NCBI RefSeq assembly: GCF_003697165.2
Contig: NZ_CP033092.2
Location: forward strand, 1,984,001-2,048,000
Source: Escherichia coli DSM 30083 = JCM 1649 = ATCC 11775
GTDB taxonomy: Bacteria; Pseudomonadota; Gammaproteobacteria; Enterobacterales; Enterobacteriaceae
Direction: 5' to 3'
Length of the DNA stretch: 64,000 bases
This document shows, piece by piece, positions 57,501 to 64,000 of this stretch (its first letter is position 1; every line of letters begins with the position of its first letter). The translations under genes were made by a program, and so were the position numbers. The notes under the pieces are model-generated. The model saw nothing but the letters and a program-made list of their open reading frames with translations. It was not told where the DNA came from and ran no database searches.

Positions 57501-58007
57501 CAGAGATTGCAGACCTTTTACCTGCGCGACTTCTGTCACGTTCAATGCTTCGCGACCGGGGTAGGTACTCATCCGGGAAGAGGCGAAAACGCCGGTCTTA
57601 TGGGGGACGGCGCCGGGGGCATAACCGGCATGTTCCAGCGCATGCCAGACCGCCTGCAAAAACAGGCGCTGCTGCGGGTCCATCGACTCCGCTTCCTGTC
57701 GCGAATAGCCAAACAGGGTGGCGTCGAAGCAGTCGGCGTTGTCTAACACCGTACCGATATTGACATAATGAGGATCGTCAATGATGGCGGCATCCAGACC
57801 GACGGCCAGAAGCTCTTCGCGCGTAAAGCGTCGGCTGCATTCACGACCTTCCAGCAGATTTTGCCAGAACGTTTCGCCATCCGGCGATTCAGGAAAATGG
57901 CAGGCGTAGCCGATAACCGCGACAGGTTCGCAGTCCGGGTAGTGTTGAGCGATCGATGCATCAATGGAATCTGCTGTCGGCGCAGAAGAGAAGCGCAAGT
58001 TATCCAT
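48516..58007 (-). CDS. irp1: HMWP1, yersiniabactin PKS/NRPS
   Basis: The 3163-residue megasynthase has the following order by visible motifs: ketosynthase (Cys near 196 in VQTACSSS), acyltransferase (GHSVGEFAA near 640), methyltransferase (LEVGGGTGGTT near 1095), ketoreductase (TGAFGGLGRL near 1560), acyl carrier (LGMDSLLFLE near 1849), cyclisation domain (NLDLLQFDVQSF near 2045), second methyltransferase (LEVGAGTAATT near 2595), peptidyl carrier (LGGDSLMATR near 2857) and thioesterase (GWSYGAF near 2980). It adds the malonyl and last thiazoline units, methylates and releases yersiniabactin. The ketoreductase has an unusual residue at the expected catalytic tyrosine (see findings). The frame is intact. 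Confidence 0.97.
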   Translation of the reverse strand: MDNLRFSSAPTADSIDASIAQHYPDCEPVAVIGYACHFPESPDGETFWQNLLEGRECSRRFTREELLAVGLDAAIIDDPHYVNIGTVLDNADCFDATLFGYSRQEAESMDPQQRLFLQAVWHALEHAGYAPGAVPHKTGVFASSRMSTYPGREALNVTEVAQVKGLQSLMGNDKDYIATRAAYKLNLHGPALSVQTACSSSLVAVHLACESLRAGESDMAVAGGVALSFPQQAGYRYQPGMIFSPDGHCRPFDASAEGTWAGNGLGCVVLRRLKDALLSGDPIISVILSSAVNNDGNRKVGYTAPSVAGQQAVIEEALMLAAIDDRQVGYIETHGTGTPLGDAIEIEALRNVYAPRPQDRRCALGSVKSNMGHLDTAAGIAGLLKTVLAVSRGQIPPLLNFHTPNPALKLEESPFTVPVSAQAWQDEMRYAGVSSFGIGGTNCHMIVASLPDALNARLPNTDGGRKSTALLLSAASDSALRRLATDYAGALRKNADASDLAFTALHARRLDLPFRLAVPLNRETADALSTWASEKSGAQVYSGHGASGKQVWLFTGQGSHWRTMGQTMYQHSTAFADTLDRCFSACSEMLTPSLREAMFNPDSAQLDNMAWAQPAIVAFEIAMAAHWRAEGLKPDFAIGHSVGEFAAAVVCGHYTIEQVMPLVCRRGALMQQCASGAMVAVFADEDTLMPLARQFELDLAANNGTQHTVFSGPEARLAVFCATLSQHDINYRRLSVTGAAHSALLEPILDRFQDACAGLHAEPGQIPIISTLTADVIDESTLNQADYWRRHMRQPVRFIQSIQVAHQLGARVFLEMGPDAQLVACGQREYRDNAYWIASARRNKEASDVLNQALLQLYAAGVALPWADLLAGDGQRIAAPCYPFDTERYWKERVSPACEPADAALSAGLEVASRAATALDLPRLEALKQCATRLHAIYVDQLVQRCTGDAIENGVDAMTIMRRGRLLPRYQQLLQRLLNNCVVDGDYRCTDGRYVRARPIEHQQRESLLTELAGYCEGFQAIPDTIARAGDRLYEMMSGAEEPVAIIFPQSASDGVEVLYQEFSFGRYFNQIAAGVLRGIVQTRQPRQPLRILEVGGGTGGTTAWLLPELNGVPALEYHFTDISALFTRRAQQKFADYDFVKYSELDLEKEAQSQGFQAQSYDLIVAANVIHATRHIGRTLDNLRPLLKPGGRLLMREITQPMRLFDFVFGPLVLPLQDLDAREGELFLTTAQWQQQCRHAGFSKVAWLPQDGSPTAGMSEHIILATLPGQAVSAVTFTAPSEPVLGQALTDNGDYLADWSDCAGQPERFNARWQEAWRLLSQRHGDALPVEPPPVAAPEWLGKIRLSWQNEAFSRGQMRVEARHPAGEWLPLSPAAPLPAPQTHYQWRWTPLNVASIDHPLTFSFSAGTLARSDELAQYGIIHDPHASSRLMIVEESEDTLALAEKVIAALTASAAGLIVVTRRAWRVEENEALSASHHALWALLRVAANEQPERLLAAIDLAENTPWETLHQGLSAVSLSQRWLAARGDTLWLPSLSPNTGCAAELPANVFTGDSRWHLVTGAFGGLGRLAVNWLREKGARRIALLAPRVDESWLRDVEGGQTRVCRCDVGDAGQLATVLDDLAANGGIAGAIHAAGVLADAPLQELDDHQLAAVFAVKAQAASQLLQTLRNHDGRYLILYSSAAATLGAPGQSAHALACGYLDGLAQQFSTLDAPKTLSVAWGAWGESGRAATPEMLATLASRGMGALSDAEGCWHLEQAVMRGAPWRLAMRVFTDKMPPLQQALFNISATEKAATPVIPPADDNAFNGSLSDETAVMAWLKKRIAVQLRLSDPASLHPNQDLLQLGMDSLLFLELSSDIQHYLGVRINAERAWQDLSPHGLTQLICSKPEATPAASQPEVLRHDADERYAPFPLTPIQHAYWLGRTHLIGYGGVACHVLFEWDKRHDEFDLAILEKAWNQLIARHDMLRMVVDADGQQRILATTPEYHIPRDDLRALSPEEQRIALEKRRHELSYRVLPADQWPLFELVVSEIDDCHYRLHMNLDLLQFDVQSFKVMMDDLAQVWRGETLAPLAITFRDYVMAEQARRQTSAWHDAWDYWQEKLPQLPLAPELPVVETPPETPHFTTFKSTIGKTEWQAVKQRWQQQGVTPSAALLTLFAATLERWSRTTTFTLNLTFFNRQPIHPQINQLIGDFTSVTLVDFNFSAPVTLQEQMQQTQQRLWQNMAHSEMNGVEVIRELGRLRGSQRQPLMPVVFTSMLGMTLEGMTIDQAMSHLFGEPCYVFTQTPQVWLDHQVMESDGELMFSWYCMDNVLEPGAAEAMFNDYCAILQAVIAAPESLKTLASGIAGHIPRRRWPLNAQADYDLRDIEQATLEYPGIRQARAEITEQGALTLDIVMADDPSPSAAMPDEHELTQLALPLPEQAQLDELEATWRWLEARALQGIAATLNRHGLFTTPEIAHRFSAVVQALSAQASHQRLLRQWLQCLTEREWLIREGESWRCRIPLSEIPEPQEACPQSQWSQALAQYLETCIARHDALFSGQCSPLELLFNEQHRVTDALYRDNPASACLNRYTAQIAALCSAERILEVGAGTAATTAPVLKATRNTRQSYHFTDVSAQFLNDARARFHDESQVSYALFDINQPLDFTAHPEAGYDLIVAVNVLHDASHVVQTLRRLKLLLKAGGRLLIVEATERNSVFQLASVGFIEGLSGYRDFRRRDEKPMLTRSAWQEVLVQAGFANELAWPAQESSPLRQHLLVARSPGVNRPDKKAVSRYLQQRFGTGLPILQIRQREALFTPLHAPSDAPTEPAKPTPVAGGNSALEKQVAELWQSLLSRPVARHHDFFELGGDSLMATRMVAQLNRRGIARANLQDLFNHSTLSDFCAHLQAATSGEDNPIPLCQGDGEETLFVFHASDGDISAWLPLANALNRRVFGLQAKSPQRFATLDQMIDEYVGCIRRQQPHGPYVLAGWSYGAFLAAGAAQRLYAKGKQVRMVLIDPVCRQDFCCENRAALLRLLAEGQTPLALPEHFDQQTPDSQLADFISLAKTVGMVSQNLTLQAAETWLDNIAHLLRLLTEHTPGESVPVPCLMVYAAGRPARWTPAETEWQGWINNADDAVIEASHWQIMMEAPHVQACAQHITRWLCATSTQPENTL

Positions 58008-58094
58008 AATCGGTCCCGTTTCCTAAGATTCACAAAGTCAATGGAACGCCATGCGTTCGCGATGGCGTTCCGGGGAAAATCAGTTTGCTTCGCG

Positions 58095-61000
58095 CTATAT
58101 CCGCCGCTGACGACGGCGAACAGGGCGAGGTCGTTTTGTTTTCTCCACCGTGGCGACGCCGGCCAGATAATCGGCCAGGGCAGCAGGAGAAGGGTGGGTG
58201 AAGAGGTCAAGCAACGTCAGGGTGGAAAATTCGTGACGTTGTAACAAAACGTGCAGTTGCACCAGATTCAGCGACGTTGCGCCCGCCTCAAAGAAGTTTT
58301 CTGCGGGCGTGACAGACTCGCCAACCACCTCGCGGAAGGCGTCGCAAATCAGGCTGACGGTGCTCTCGTCCGCCGCAATGTGTGGCTGAGAGTGCTCAGG
58401 GCATACGCGCGGTGAGCGCTCTGCGCATTGCCCTGCGTGTTTAACGGGAGGCACCAGCGCGGCGAGCGGCAGTTGCCAGCCGCTTTCATCCTCGGCCATT
58501 CGGTTTAGCAATGCGCAATACTGTTCAAACTGGCGCTCCACCTGCCCGGCAGGAAACAGCGCGGCGACAAAATCCCAGTTAAAGCGCAGTTCGCCTTCGG
58601 ATTCATAAATCTGGTGATCGAGCCAGACCTGCGGCGTCTGGGAGATGCCCCAGACCGGTTTGAGCAGATTACGCCGGGCGAGGAAGTTATCCTGCTCAAA
58701 GCCCAGTGCGCTGGTAAAGACGACGGGCATCGGAACGGCAGGCACGTTTTGCCGTTGCGCCAGTTGACGCATCACGCGGATGGCTGACACATCGCGGTGG
58801 TTGAGGTTCTGGCTCAGCCGCTGCTGTAGTGACTGCGCGCTGTGCAGCCAGCTTTCGCCGGGATGCCAGCTCAGCAGCATCAGCGAGGTGAAATCGCCCA
58901 GAATCTGGTTGATTTGCGGGTGCAGCGGTCGCCTGTCGAAAAGCGTAAGGTTAAGCGTGAACTCAGGCTGTGCACTCCATGCAGAGAGAACCGTTGACCA
59001 CACCGACAACAGTACGGCCGACGGGGTGAGATGGGCGTCAGCCGCCCGTTTTTTCAGCCGATGCCAGCGCGTGCTGTCCAGTGCGCCGTTCAGGCGGGCG
59101 AAGCGCGGTGTTTCAACCTCCTGAGGCAAGCAGCGCAGCGGCAACGCAGGCGCCGGAGGAATATCATCAAGCTGCGCCTGCCACCATGCCAGAGAATCTG
59201 GATTGGGCGACTGTAGCGAGGGTTGTTGCAGATAATCCCTGAAGGTGACGGGCAGCGGCGGAAGCAGCTGTTGCGGGTAGCGGTAGCCGTGCTCCAGCTC
59301 CGCCAGCAGGATCTGCATGCTCAGACCGTCAAGCAACAGGTTATCCAGACACAGCCACAGGCGGGCAGGCATCCCGTCCACGTATCCGACCTGGAGATCG
59401 AATACCGGCCACACTTCGGGGTTGAGTACCTGATGCGCCAGTTTTTCGCGCACCCGCAACGCCTCTTCAGGCGTATGGAGGGTGTGTGCGGGTATCACCC
59501 AAGGGGGCGTCTGTTCGAGCACCTGTTGCTGTCCATCACGCACGATGGCGCGCAGCATATCGTGGCGGGCGATTAATCGGTTCCAGACCGTCTCCAGCCG
59601 GGTGAGGTCCAGATCGGCAATTTCAAATTCAACAAAGAAATGTGAGCCGACGCCGCCCAGGGCAAAGCCCGGCTGACGCCCCACCAGGTAAGCCTGCTGC
59701 ACGTCGGTAAGCGCAAAGGGCTGGTAGCGATCTTCAGGGGAGTGGACGAATGGTTGTTCGACCGGGACGTCGGTTTTCCGCAGCGTGGCGGCAAAATCCG
59801 CCAGCCGGGGATGATTAAACAGGTCGCTTAATTGCGCTTCATAACCTGCCTGATGAAGTTGCCCGGTCAGACGGGTCGCCAGCAGGCTATCGCCGCCTTG
59901 CTGGAAGAAGTCGGTTTCTCTGGTGACATTGCCAGTTGATAAGAGTTGCTGCCAGAGGGCGGCAACCTGTTTTTCAATGTCGCCCTGGGGTAAATCCGCT
60001 TCGGCCGGGTTTTCCGCTTCAGGGGTATGACGACGCTTCAGCGCCTGGTAGTCAATTTTCCCGTTAGCCGTCAGCGGTAAGGCGTCGAGGAATACGATCC
60101 GTTGCGGCACCATCCACCCCGGCAGACGCCCGGCGAGGGCGGCCTGAAGTTGACGGGGATCGCGGCGCACCTGCCTGTCAGGACATTGTACGAGGAAGCG
60201 TTGTAACCCCGCGACCTCATCGCCATGCTGACAGTTGAAGCCGGCCGCGCTAAATAATGCCGCCCAGTCGGCGCTGTTATGCAGCAAGGCCTCCGGCTGC
60301 CCATTGGTTAACAGGAGCGTGCTGAGTAGGGCGGACGGCGTTAACTGGCGAAACTCCATCACGTAGAGCAGCGCGCCGGGAACGGCAAGCTGTTGTAATG
60401 TCGCAAGGAGCCCGGGATCTTCCGGCAGCAGACGATGCAGGGCGTTATTAAGCCAGATAATGTCCGCCGAGTGAGCGTGCGTCGCCAGCGTGTCTGCATT
60501 CCAGAGGGACAGACGGGCGCCAGGCCAGGGGGCGAGCCTCTGCCGGGCGCTCAGCAGCATCTCCTGGCTCTGCTCAAGCCCGACATACTCAATCTGTCCG
60601 GCGTTGAGCTGTGCTAACAGCGATTCTGCGGCGCGGCCAGTGCGGGTTCCCACCTCAAGCAGGCGTACCGGGCGCTGTAAGCGCTGTGCAAGCTGTTGGC
60701 AAATTGTCGCCAGTTCCTGAATATACGGGGCGCTGGCCGGATGGTTAAAGGCCAGGCTTTCCGGCGACCACTGCGCGTCGTTCAGTAACGACAGTTCGTT
60801 ACGGGCACCGCGAAGAATTTGCGATAACGTTAAATCATGTCCGCTGAAGTGCGGGTGCTCATCCTCGCGTTCTTCACCAGCGCAGACCTGATAACCTTCA
60901 GCAGCGGGCTTCAGTCGCCGTTGTGTCACCAGAAATGCTAACCAGCGTTCCACCACGGCCTGCCAGCGCGGCTGGATAGCGAGTGAGTTCATCAGGGGGA

Positions 61001-64000
61001 GAGGATCGGCGCCAGCGGTGTGACCCGGCTTCAGTTTTAGCAGGCGATGCTGAAGGAAATCGGCTACCTGTTCTGCGGAGATCTCTGGCGAGATGGCGCA
61101 ACAGGGCAACGTTCCCGCAAGCGTGTGCCACGCCTGCGGCAGTGCCGGGTTCCGATGATCGGTAACGCAAAAAGCCTCGCCCTGAGGAACAACGTATGCC
61201 GCCAGCGTTTTTTCTTTTTCGCCGATCGCCAGAACGGTTGCTTGTTTCACCCCCGCCAGCTGGCTGAGCGCGCTTTCGATTTCGCCCAGCTCGATGCGAT
61301 ATCCTCCGACTTTGACCTGCTTGTCGCGACGACCGAGGAACTCGATTGTGCCATCTGGCCAGTAGCAGCCGAGATCGCCGGTGCGATACCAGCGCTCGTC
61401 CGGGAGCGTCAAAAATTGCTGCTCGCTACGCAGGGGATCGTTGAAATAGCCTTCCGCGACCCCAATGCCGCCAATCCATAATTCACCCGGCACCCAGTCA
61501 GGGCAGTCCCGGCCCTGTTCATCCACCACCCGGTAGCGTTGGTTGGTTAGCGGAAAACCGTAAGGGATGGAGCGCCAGTGGGCGGGGACGTCGTGAATTT
61601 CGCAGGCGTTAGACCAGATAGACGCCTCGGTGGCGCCGCCCATCGCGATAAATTGTCCTTGTGGCCGGAAGGCCCGATAACGGGCGGGGAGGTCAAGCCC
61701 GATCCAGTCGCCGGAAAGCATCACTGCGCGCAGGTTTTCCGGCGTGGCGTCGGCGAAACCTTCACACCAGGTCAGCAGCATATCGAACAGCGCCGGGACG
61801 CTGTTCCAGAGCGTGACCTGATGGCGCTGGATCAGCTCACACCATGCGTGAGGATCGCGCCGTTGATTTTCCATCACCATCACCAGCGCGCCGCCCGCGC
61901 GCAGTACGCCAAAAATGTCGTAAACCGATAAATCAAAATGTAGGGCGGAGAGGGCCAGCACCCTGTCATGCGGGCCAACCTGATAGCGGGTATTGATATC
62001 GCAACAGGTGTTAAGCGCTCCCCGGTGAGAAATGACTACCCCTTTCGGCGTACCGGTAGAGCCGGAGGTGTAGATAATGTAGGCCGGTTGCGTGGGGGCG
62101 CGTACTACCGGGTTGGCGATCGGCTCCGCCTCAATGGCCTGCTGCCAGGCAAGGACGGGAATATCGTCTGACCCGGCGCTGGCGTCGTGCTGACAAATGA
62201 GCACCAGCCGGACGCTGGCGTCAGCGTAGATTTTCTCGCGCCGTGCGGCAGGCTGATCCAGCGAAACCGGAACGTAAACCGCCCCGGCCAGCAGGACGGC
62301 CAGAACCGCAACAAGTTGTCCTGCGCCTTTCGACATCGTGATAGCCACATTATCGCCGGGCTGAACCCCGCACTCGATTAACCTGCCCGCGCAACGGCGG
62401 GCATAGTCTGTCAGCTCATGATAATTCCACTGATAACGCATGTCCGTTACCGCCAGCGCCTGCGGCTGTTGCAGAGCGATACGGAAAATGCCTTCATGCA
62501 GCAAGCCTTCGGGAATGGGGGCGCCGGTGGCGTTGACCCGTTCGCGTATCGCGCGCTGGCTGGCGGGCATCATATCTGCGAACGGCTTTTGCCAGGCGCT
62601 TTCGTCATCGCAGAGTTGGTTAATCAACTGGCAGTAGGCGTCGAACAATGTTTCGACTAACGCCGGAGGGAACAGCGCGTCGTTGCTGTCCCATTGTAGC
62701 CAGACCTCGCCGTGATGCTCGAACGCCAGATGATCTATCCAGACCTGCGGCGTTTGCGAGATGCCCCATTCCGGCTCGCCCAACGGCGATTCTGCGCGGC
62801 TGCTGTAGAGGGAACGCCCCAGATTGCTGGTAAATACCACCGGGGCGCCGTGGGGGTAGCGCTGCTGGCGTTTGAGTTCACGGAGTAATTCGACGCCGGA
62901 CCAGTGGCGATGCTCCCAGTCCTCCGTAAACGTGAGCTGGTTTTTACGCGCCAGGTTGCTGACGGTATCGCCATCGCAGGCGGTATCCAGCAGAAGAATA
63001 TTGGTGAAGTCGGCAAGCATCGCGCCAACCGCCGGGTGCAGCGGCTGGCGGTCGAATAAGGTGATGTTAAGCAGCAGACGCGTCAGGCCGCCCCAGCGAG
63101 CCAGCACGGCAGAAAAACAGGTCGCCAGTGCCATTGTCGGCGTCACGCCATACTCGCCGGCCCGGTTGCTAAAGGCGTGCCAGCGTGTTGCCGGGACAAT
63201 CATGCGGCGTCGGGTATTACGGACTTCACGTAGCGTGGCGGGTTCGCAGGCCAGCGGCAAGACGGGCGCGGGGGGAAGCGTCGATGCTTTCGCCAGCCAG
63301 TAAGCGCGAGCGTCGTCTCTCAGTGGTTGATTGATCTTCTGCTGGTGCAGCAAATACGAGCGGAAATCATAGCGGGTGTCGATAGCCGGCAGCGATTCTC
63401 CGGCCAGCAGGGCGTTAAGCTCATCGAAGAAAAGCGTAAAGCTGGAGGCATCCATAATCAGCAGGTCAATATTGACATGGAGGCGGTGGCGATTGTCCGG
63501 CAAGAGCGTCAGCTGAAAATCAAACGTTTCGCCGATTTCCACGCGTAAAAGACGGTGGCTCAGGCGCTGGCGCAGTGCGTCCAGATAGGCCTGGCGGCTT
63601 TCAGCGTCGTTATGGCGTAAATCATGAACGGTGACGCCGTTCCAGTAAGGTTGCGGTAGCCAGACCTGCTGCCCGTCGGGGCGAAAGGCGATATGCAGCA
63701 TTGGGTGGCGTTGCAGCAAGGTCGTGATGGCCTGCTCCAGCTGCGACGCCGTCAGACAATGGCCTTCAAACTCCTGATACAGGTGGCAACCCACGCCGCC
63801 AAGCGTCTGCCCCGGCATGCGGCCCGTCAGGTAGGCGTGCTGTACTGGCGTCAATGGGAAGGGCGTACTTTCGGTCATGTTCGGCCAGGATGATTCGTCG
63901 GGCGGCGTTTCTTCTTCCGCGTTCTCCGGCGACCGGCTGAGCATTAACTGGTTCCATGCCGCCAGCGTGGGGGCGGCATACAGCTCGCGAAGGGTAAGGC
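58095..64000 (-). CDS. irp2: HMWP2, yersiniabactin NRPS (5' end outside window)
   Basis: The frame continues beyond 64000; the visible part is about 1967 of the expected 2035 residues. Counting from the internal ATG at 63944, the order is: end of the ArCP, first cyclisation domain (DLLIMDASS near 161), adenylation domain for cysteine (YTSGSTGTPKG near 621), an embedded methyltransferase-like insertion (LEVGTRTGRAA near 1095), carrier 1 (QGGDSLLATR near 1350), second cyclisation domain (DNLLLDGLS near 1531) and terminal carrier (GATSLNLVQ near 1887). The carrier serine is present in each. The usual full protein begins about 86 residues upstream. The stop is 88 bases before irp1 starts, which fits one operon. 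Confidence 0.95.
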   Translation of the reverse strand, partial: LTLRELYAAPTLAAWNQLMLSRSPENAEEETPPDESSWPNMTESTPFPLTPVQHAYLTGRMPGQTLGGVGCHLYQEFEGHCLTASQLEQAITTLLQRHPMLHIAFRPDGQQVWLPQPYWNGVTVHDLRHNDAESRQAYLDALRQRLSHRLLRVEIGETFDFQLTLLPDNRHRLHVNIDLLIMDASSFTLFFDELNALLAGESLPAIDTRYDFRSYLLHQQKINQPLRDDARAYWLAKASTLPPAPVLPLACEPATLREVRNTRRRMIVPATRWHAFSNRAGEYGVTPTMALATCFSAVLARWGGLTRLLLNITLFDRQPLHPAVGAMLADFTNILLLDTACDGDTVSNLARKNQLTFTEDWEHRHWSGVELLRELKRQQRYPHGAPVVFTSNLGRSLYSSRAESPLGEPEWGISQTPQVWIDHLAFEHHGEVWLQWDSNDALFPPALVETLFDAYCQLINQLCDDESAWQKPFADMMPASQRAIRERVNATGAPIPEGLLHEGIFRIALQQPQALAVTDMRYQWNYHELTDYARRCAGRLIECGVQPGDNVAITMSKGAGQLVAVLAVLLAGAVYVPVSLDQPAARREKIYADASVRLVLICQHDASAGSDDIPVLAWQQAIEAEPIANPVVRAPTQPAYIIYTSGSTGTPKGVVISHRGALNTCCDINTRYQVGPHDRVLALSALHFDLSVYDIFGVLRAGGALVMVMENQRRDPHAWCELIQRHQVTLWNSVPALFDMLLTWCEGFADATPENLRAVMLSGDWIGLDLPARYRAFRPQGQFIAMGGATEASIWSNACEIHDVPAHWRSIPYGFPLTNQRYRVVDEQGRDCPDWVPGELWIGGIGVAEGYFNDPLRSEQQFLTLPDERWYRTGDLGCYWPDGTIEFLGRRDKQVKVGGYRIELGEIESALSQLAGVKQATVLAIGEKEKTLAAYVVPQGEAFCVTDHRNPALPQAWHTLAGTLPCCAISPEISAEQVADFLQHRLLKLKPGHTAGADPLPLMNSLAIQPRWQAVVERWLAFLVTQRRLKPAAEGYQVCAGEEREDEHPHFSGHDLTLSQILRGARNELSLLNDAQWSPESLAFNHPASAPYIQELATICQQLAQRLQRPVRLLEVGTRTGRAAESLLAQLNAGQIEYVGLEQSQEMLLSARQRLAPWPGARLSLWNADTLATHAHSADIIWLNNALHRLLPEDPGLLATLQQLAVPGALLYVMEFRQLTPSALLSTLLLTNGQPEALLHNSADWAALFSAAGFNCQHGDEVAGLQRFLVQCPDRQVRRDPRQLQAALAGRLPGWMVPQRIVFLDALPLTANGKIDYQALKRRHTPEAENPAEADLPQGDIEKQVAALWQQLLSTGNVTRETDFFQQGGDSLLATRLTGQLHQAGYEAQLSDLFNHPRLADFAATLRKTDVPVEQPFVHSPEDRYQPFALTDVQQAYLVGRQPGFALGGVGSHFFVEFEIADLDLTRLETVWNRLIARHDMLRAIVRDGQQQVLEQTPPWVIPAHTLHTPEEALRVREKLAHQVLNPEVWPVFDLQVGYVDGMPARLWLCLDNLLLDGLSMQILLAELEHGYRYPQQLLPPLPVTFRDYLQQPSLQSPNPDSLAWWQAQLDDIPPAPALPLRCLPQEVETPRFARLNGALDSTRWHRLKKRAADAHLTPSAVLLSVWSTVLSAWSAQPEFTLNLTLFDRRPLHPQINQILGDFTSLMLLSWHPGESWLHSAQSLQQRLSQNLNHRDVSAIRVMRQLAQRQNVPAVPMPVVFTSALGFEQDNFLARRNLLKPVWGISQTPQVWLDHQIYESEGELRFNWDFVAALFPAGQVERQFEQYCALLNRMAEDESGWQLPLAALVPPVKHAGQCAERSPRVCPEHSQPHIAADESTVSLICDAFREVVGESVTPAENFFEAGATSLNLVQLHVLLQRHEFSTLTLLDLFTHPSPAALADYLAGVATVEKTKRPRPVRRRQRRI

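Larger units (their letters stand above)
41881..64000. mobile_element. High-pathogenicity island (HPI), right part
   Basis: Contains fyuA, ybtE, ybtT, ybtU, irp1 and irp2 in the fixed HPI order. The integrase, ybtA, ybtP, ybtQ, ybtX, ybtS and the occupied asn tRNA would lie beyond 64000. On this side no attachment repeat is seen; instead the island is fused into yeeJ at about 41880. GC content is clearly higher (near 58-60 percent in irp1/irp2) than in the flanks. Confidence 0.9.

Overview
The window reads as an Escherichia coli chromosome of the extraintestinal pathogenic type. A block in K-12 gene order (cobUST, ldtA/erfK, nac, cbl, yeeO, yeeN, amn, shiA, yeeL, yeeJ, with three identical tRNA-Asn genes) lies between two acquired regions. 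On the left is a decayed Ag43-type genomic island; on the right is the Yersinia high-pathogenicity island (HPI) with the yersiniabactin genes. Relative to the usual K-12 map, the window runs backwards.

1-7.2 kb: a minus-strand operon encodes a CrfC/RdcA-like dynamin GTPase, an RdcB-like coiled-coil partner, a patatin phospholipase, a lysozyme-inhibitor-like exported protein and IrmA. Its promoter region (6167-6225) has three GATC sites inside an OxyR-like motif, as in the phase-variable agn43 promoter. The YeeP-type GTPase gene lies directly upstream, but no agn43 gene follows it. 7.3-18.3 kb: island core with AlpA, an HUH replication protein (inovirus Gp2 type), tandem zinc-ribbon proteins, an intact IS150, a deleted IS21 remnant and an ISL3-type element whose transposase carries two stops. 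18.3-22.7 kb: a ggt 3' fragment, then a four-gene minus-strand operon (DeoR-PfkB fusion, amidotransferase-like protein, DMT transporter, phosphotriesterase homologue) that looks like a small catabolic unit. 22.7-25.4 kb: a graveyard of IS66 and IS3 fragments.

25.8-39.3 kb: chromosome backbone. cobUST assembles the cobalamin nucleotide loop; ldtA attaches Braun lipoprotein; nac has a recognisable sigma-54 promoter and an upstream NtrC site; cbl, yeeO, yeeN, amn and shiA follow. yeeL appears intact. The tRNA genes at 29208, 31616 and 33440 are potential integration sites for HPI-type integrases.

39.4-64 kb: yeeJ is a multiply disrupted remnant. Its 5' part is fused at about 41880 to an ORF on the fyuA side, so this is the truncated right end of the HPI. 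fyuA, ybtE, ybtT, ybtU, irp1 and the larger part of irp2 follow, all intact within the window and all minus strand. They encode synthesis of the siderophore yersiniabactin and its outer-membrane receptor; a Fur-box-like site precedes fyuA. Gene identities come from protein-sequence recognition without database searches.
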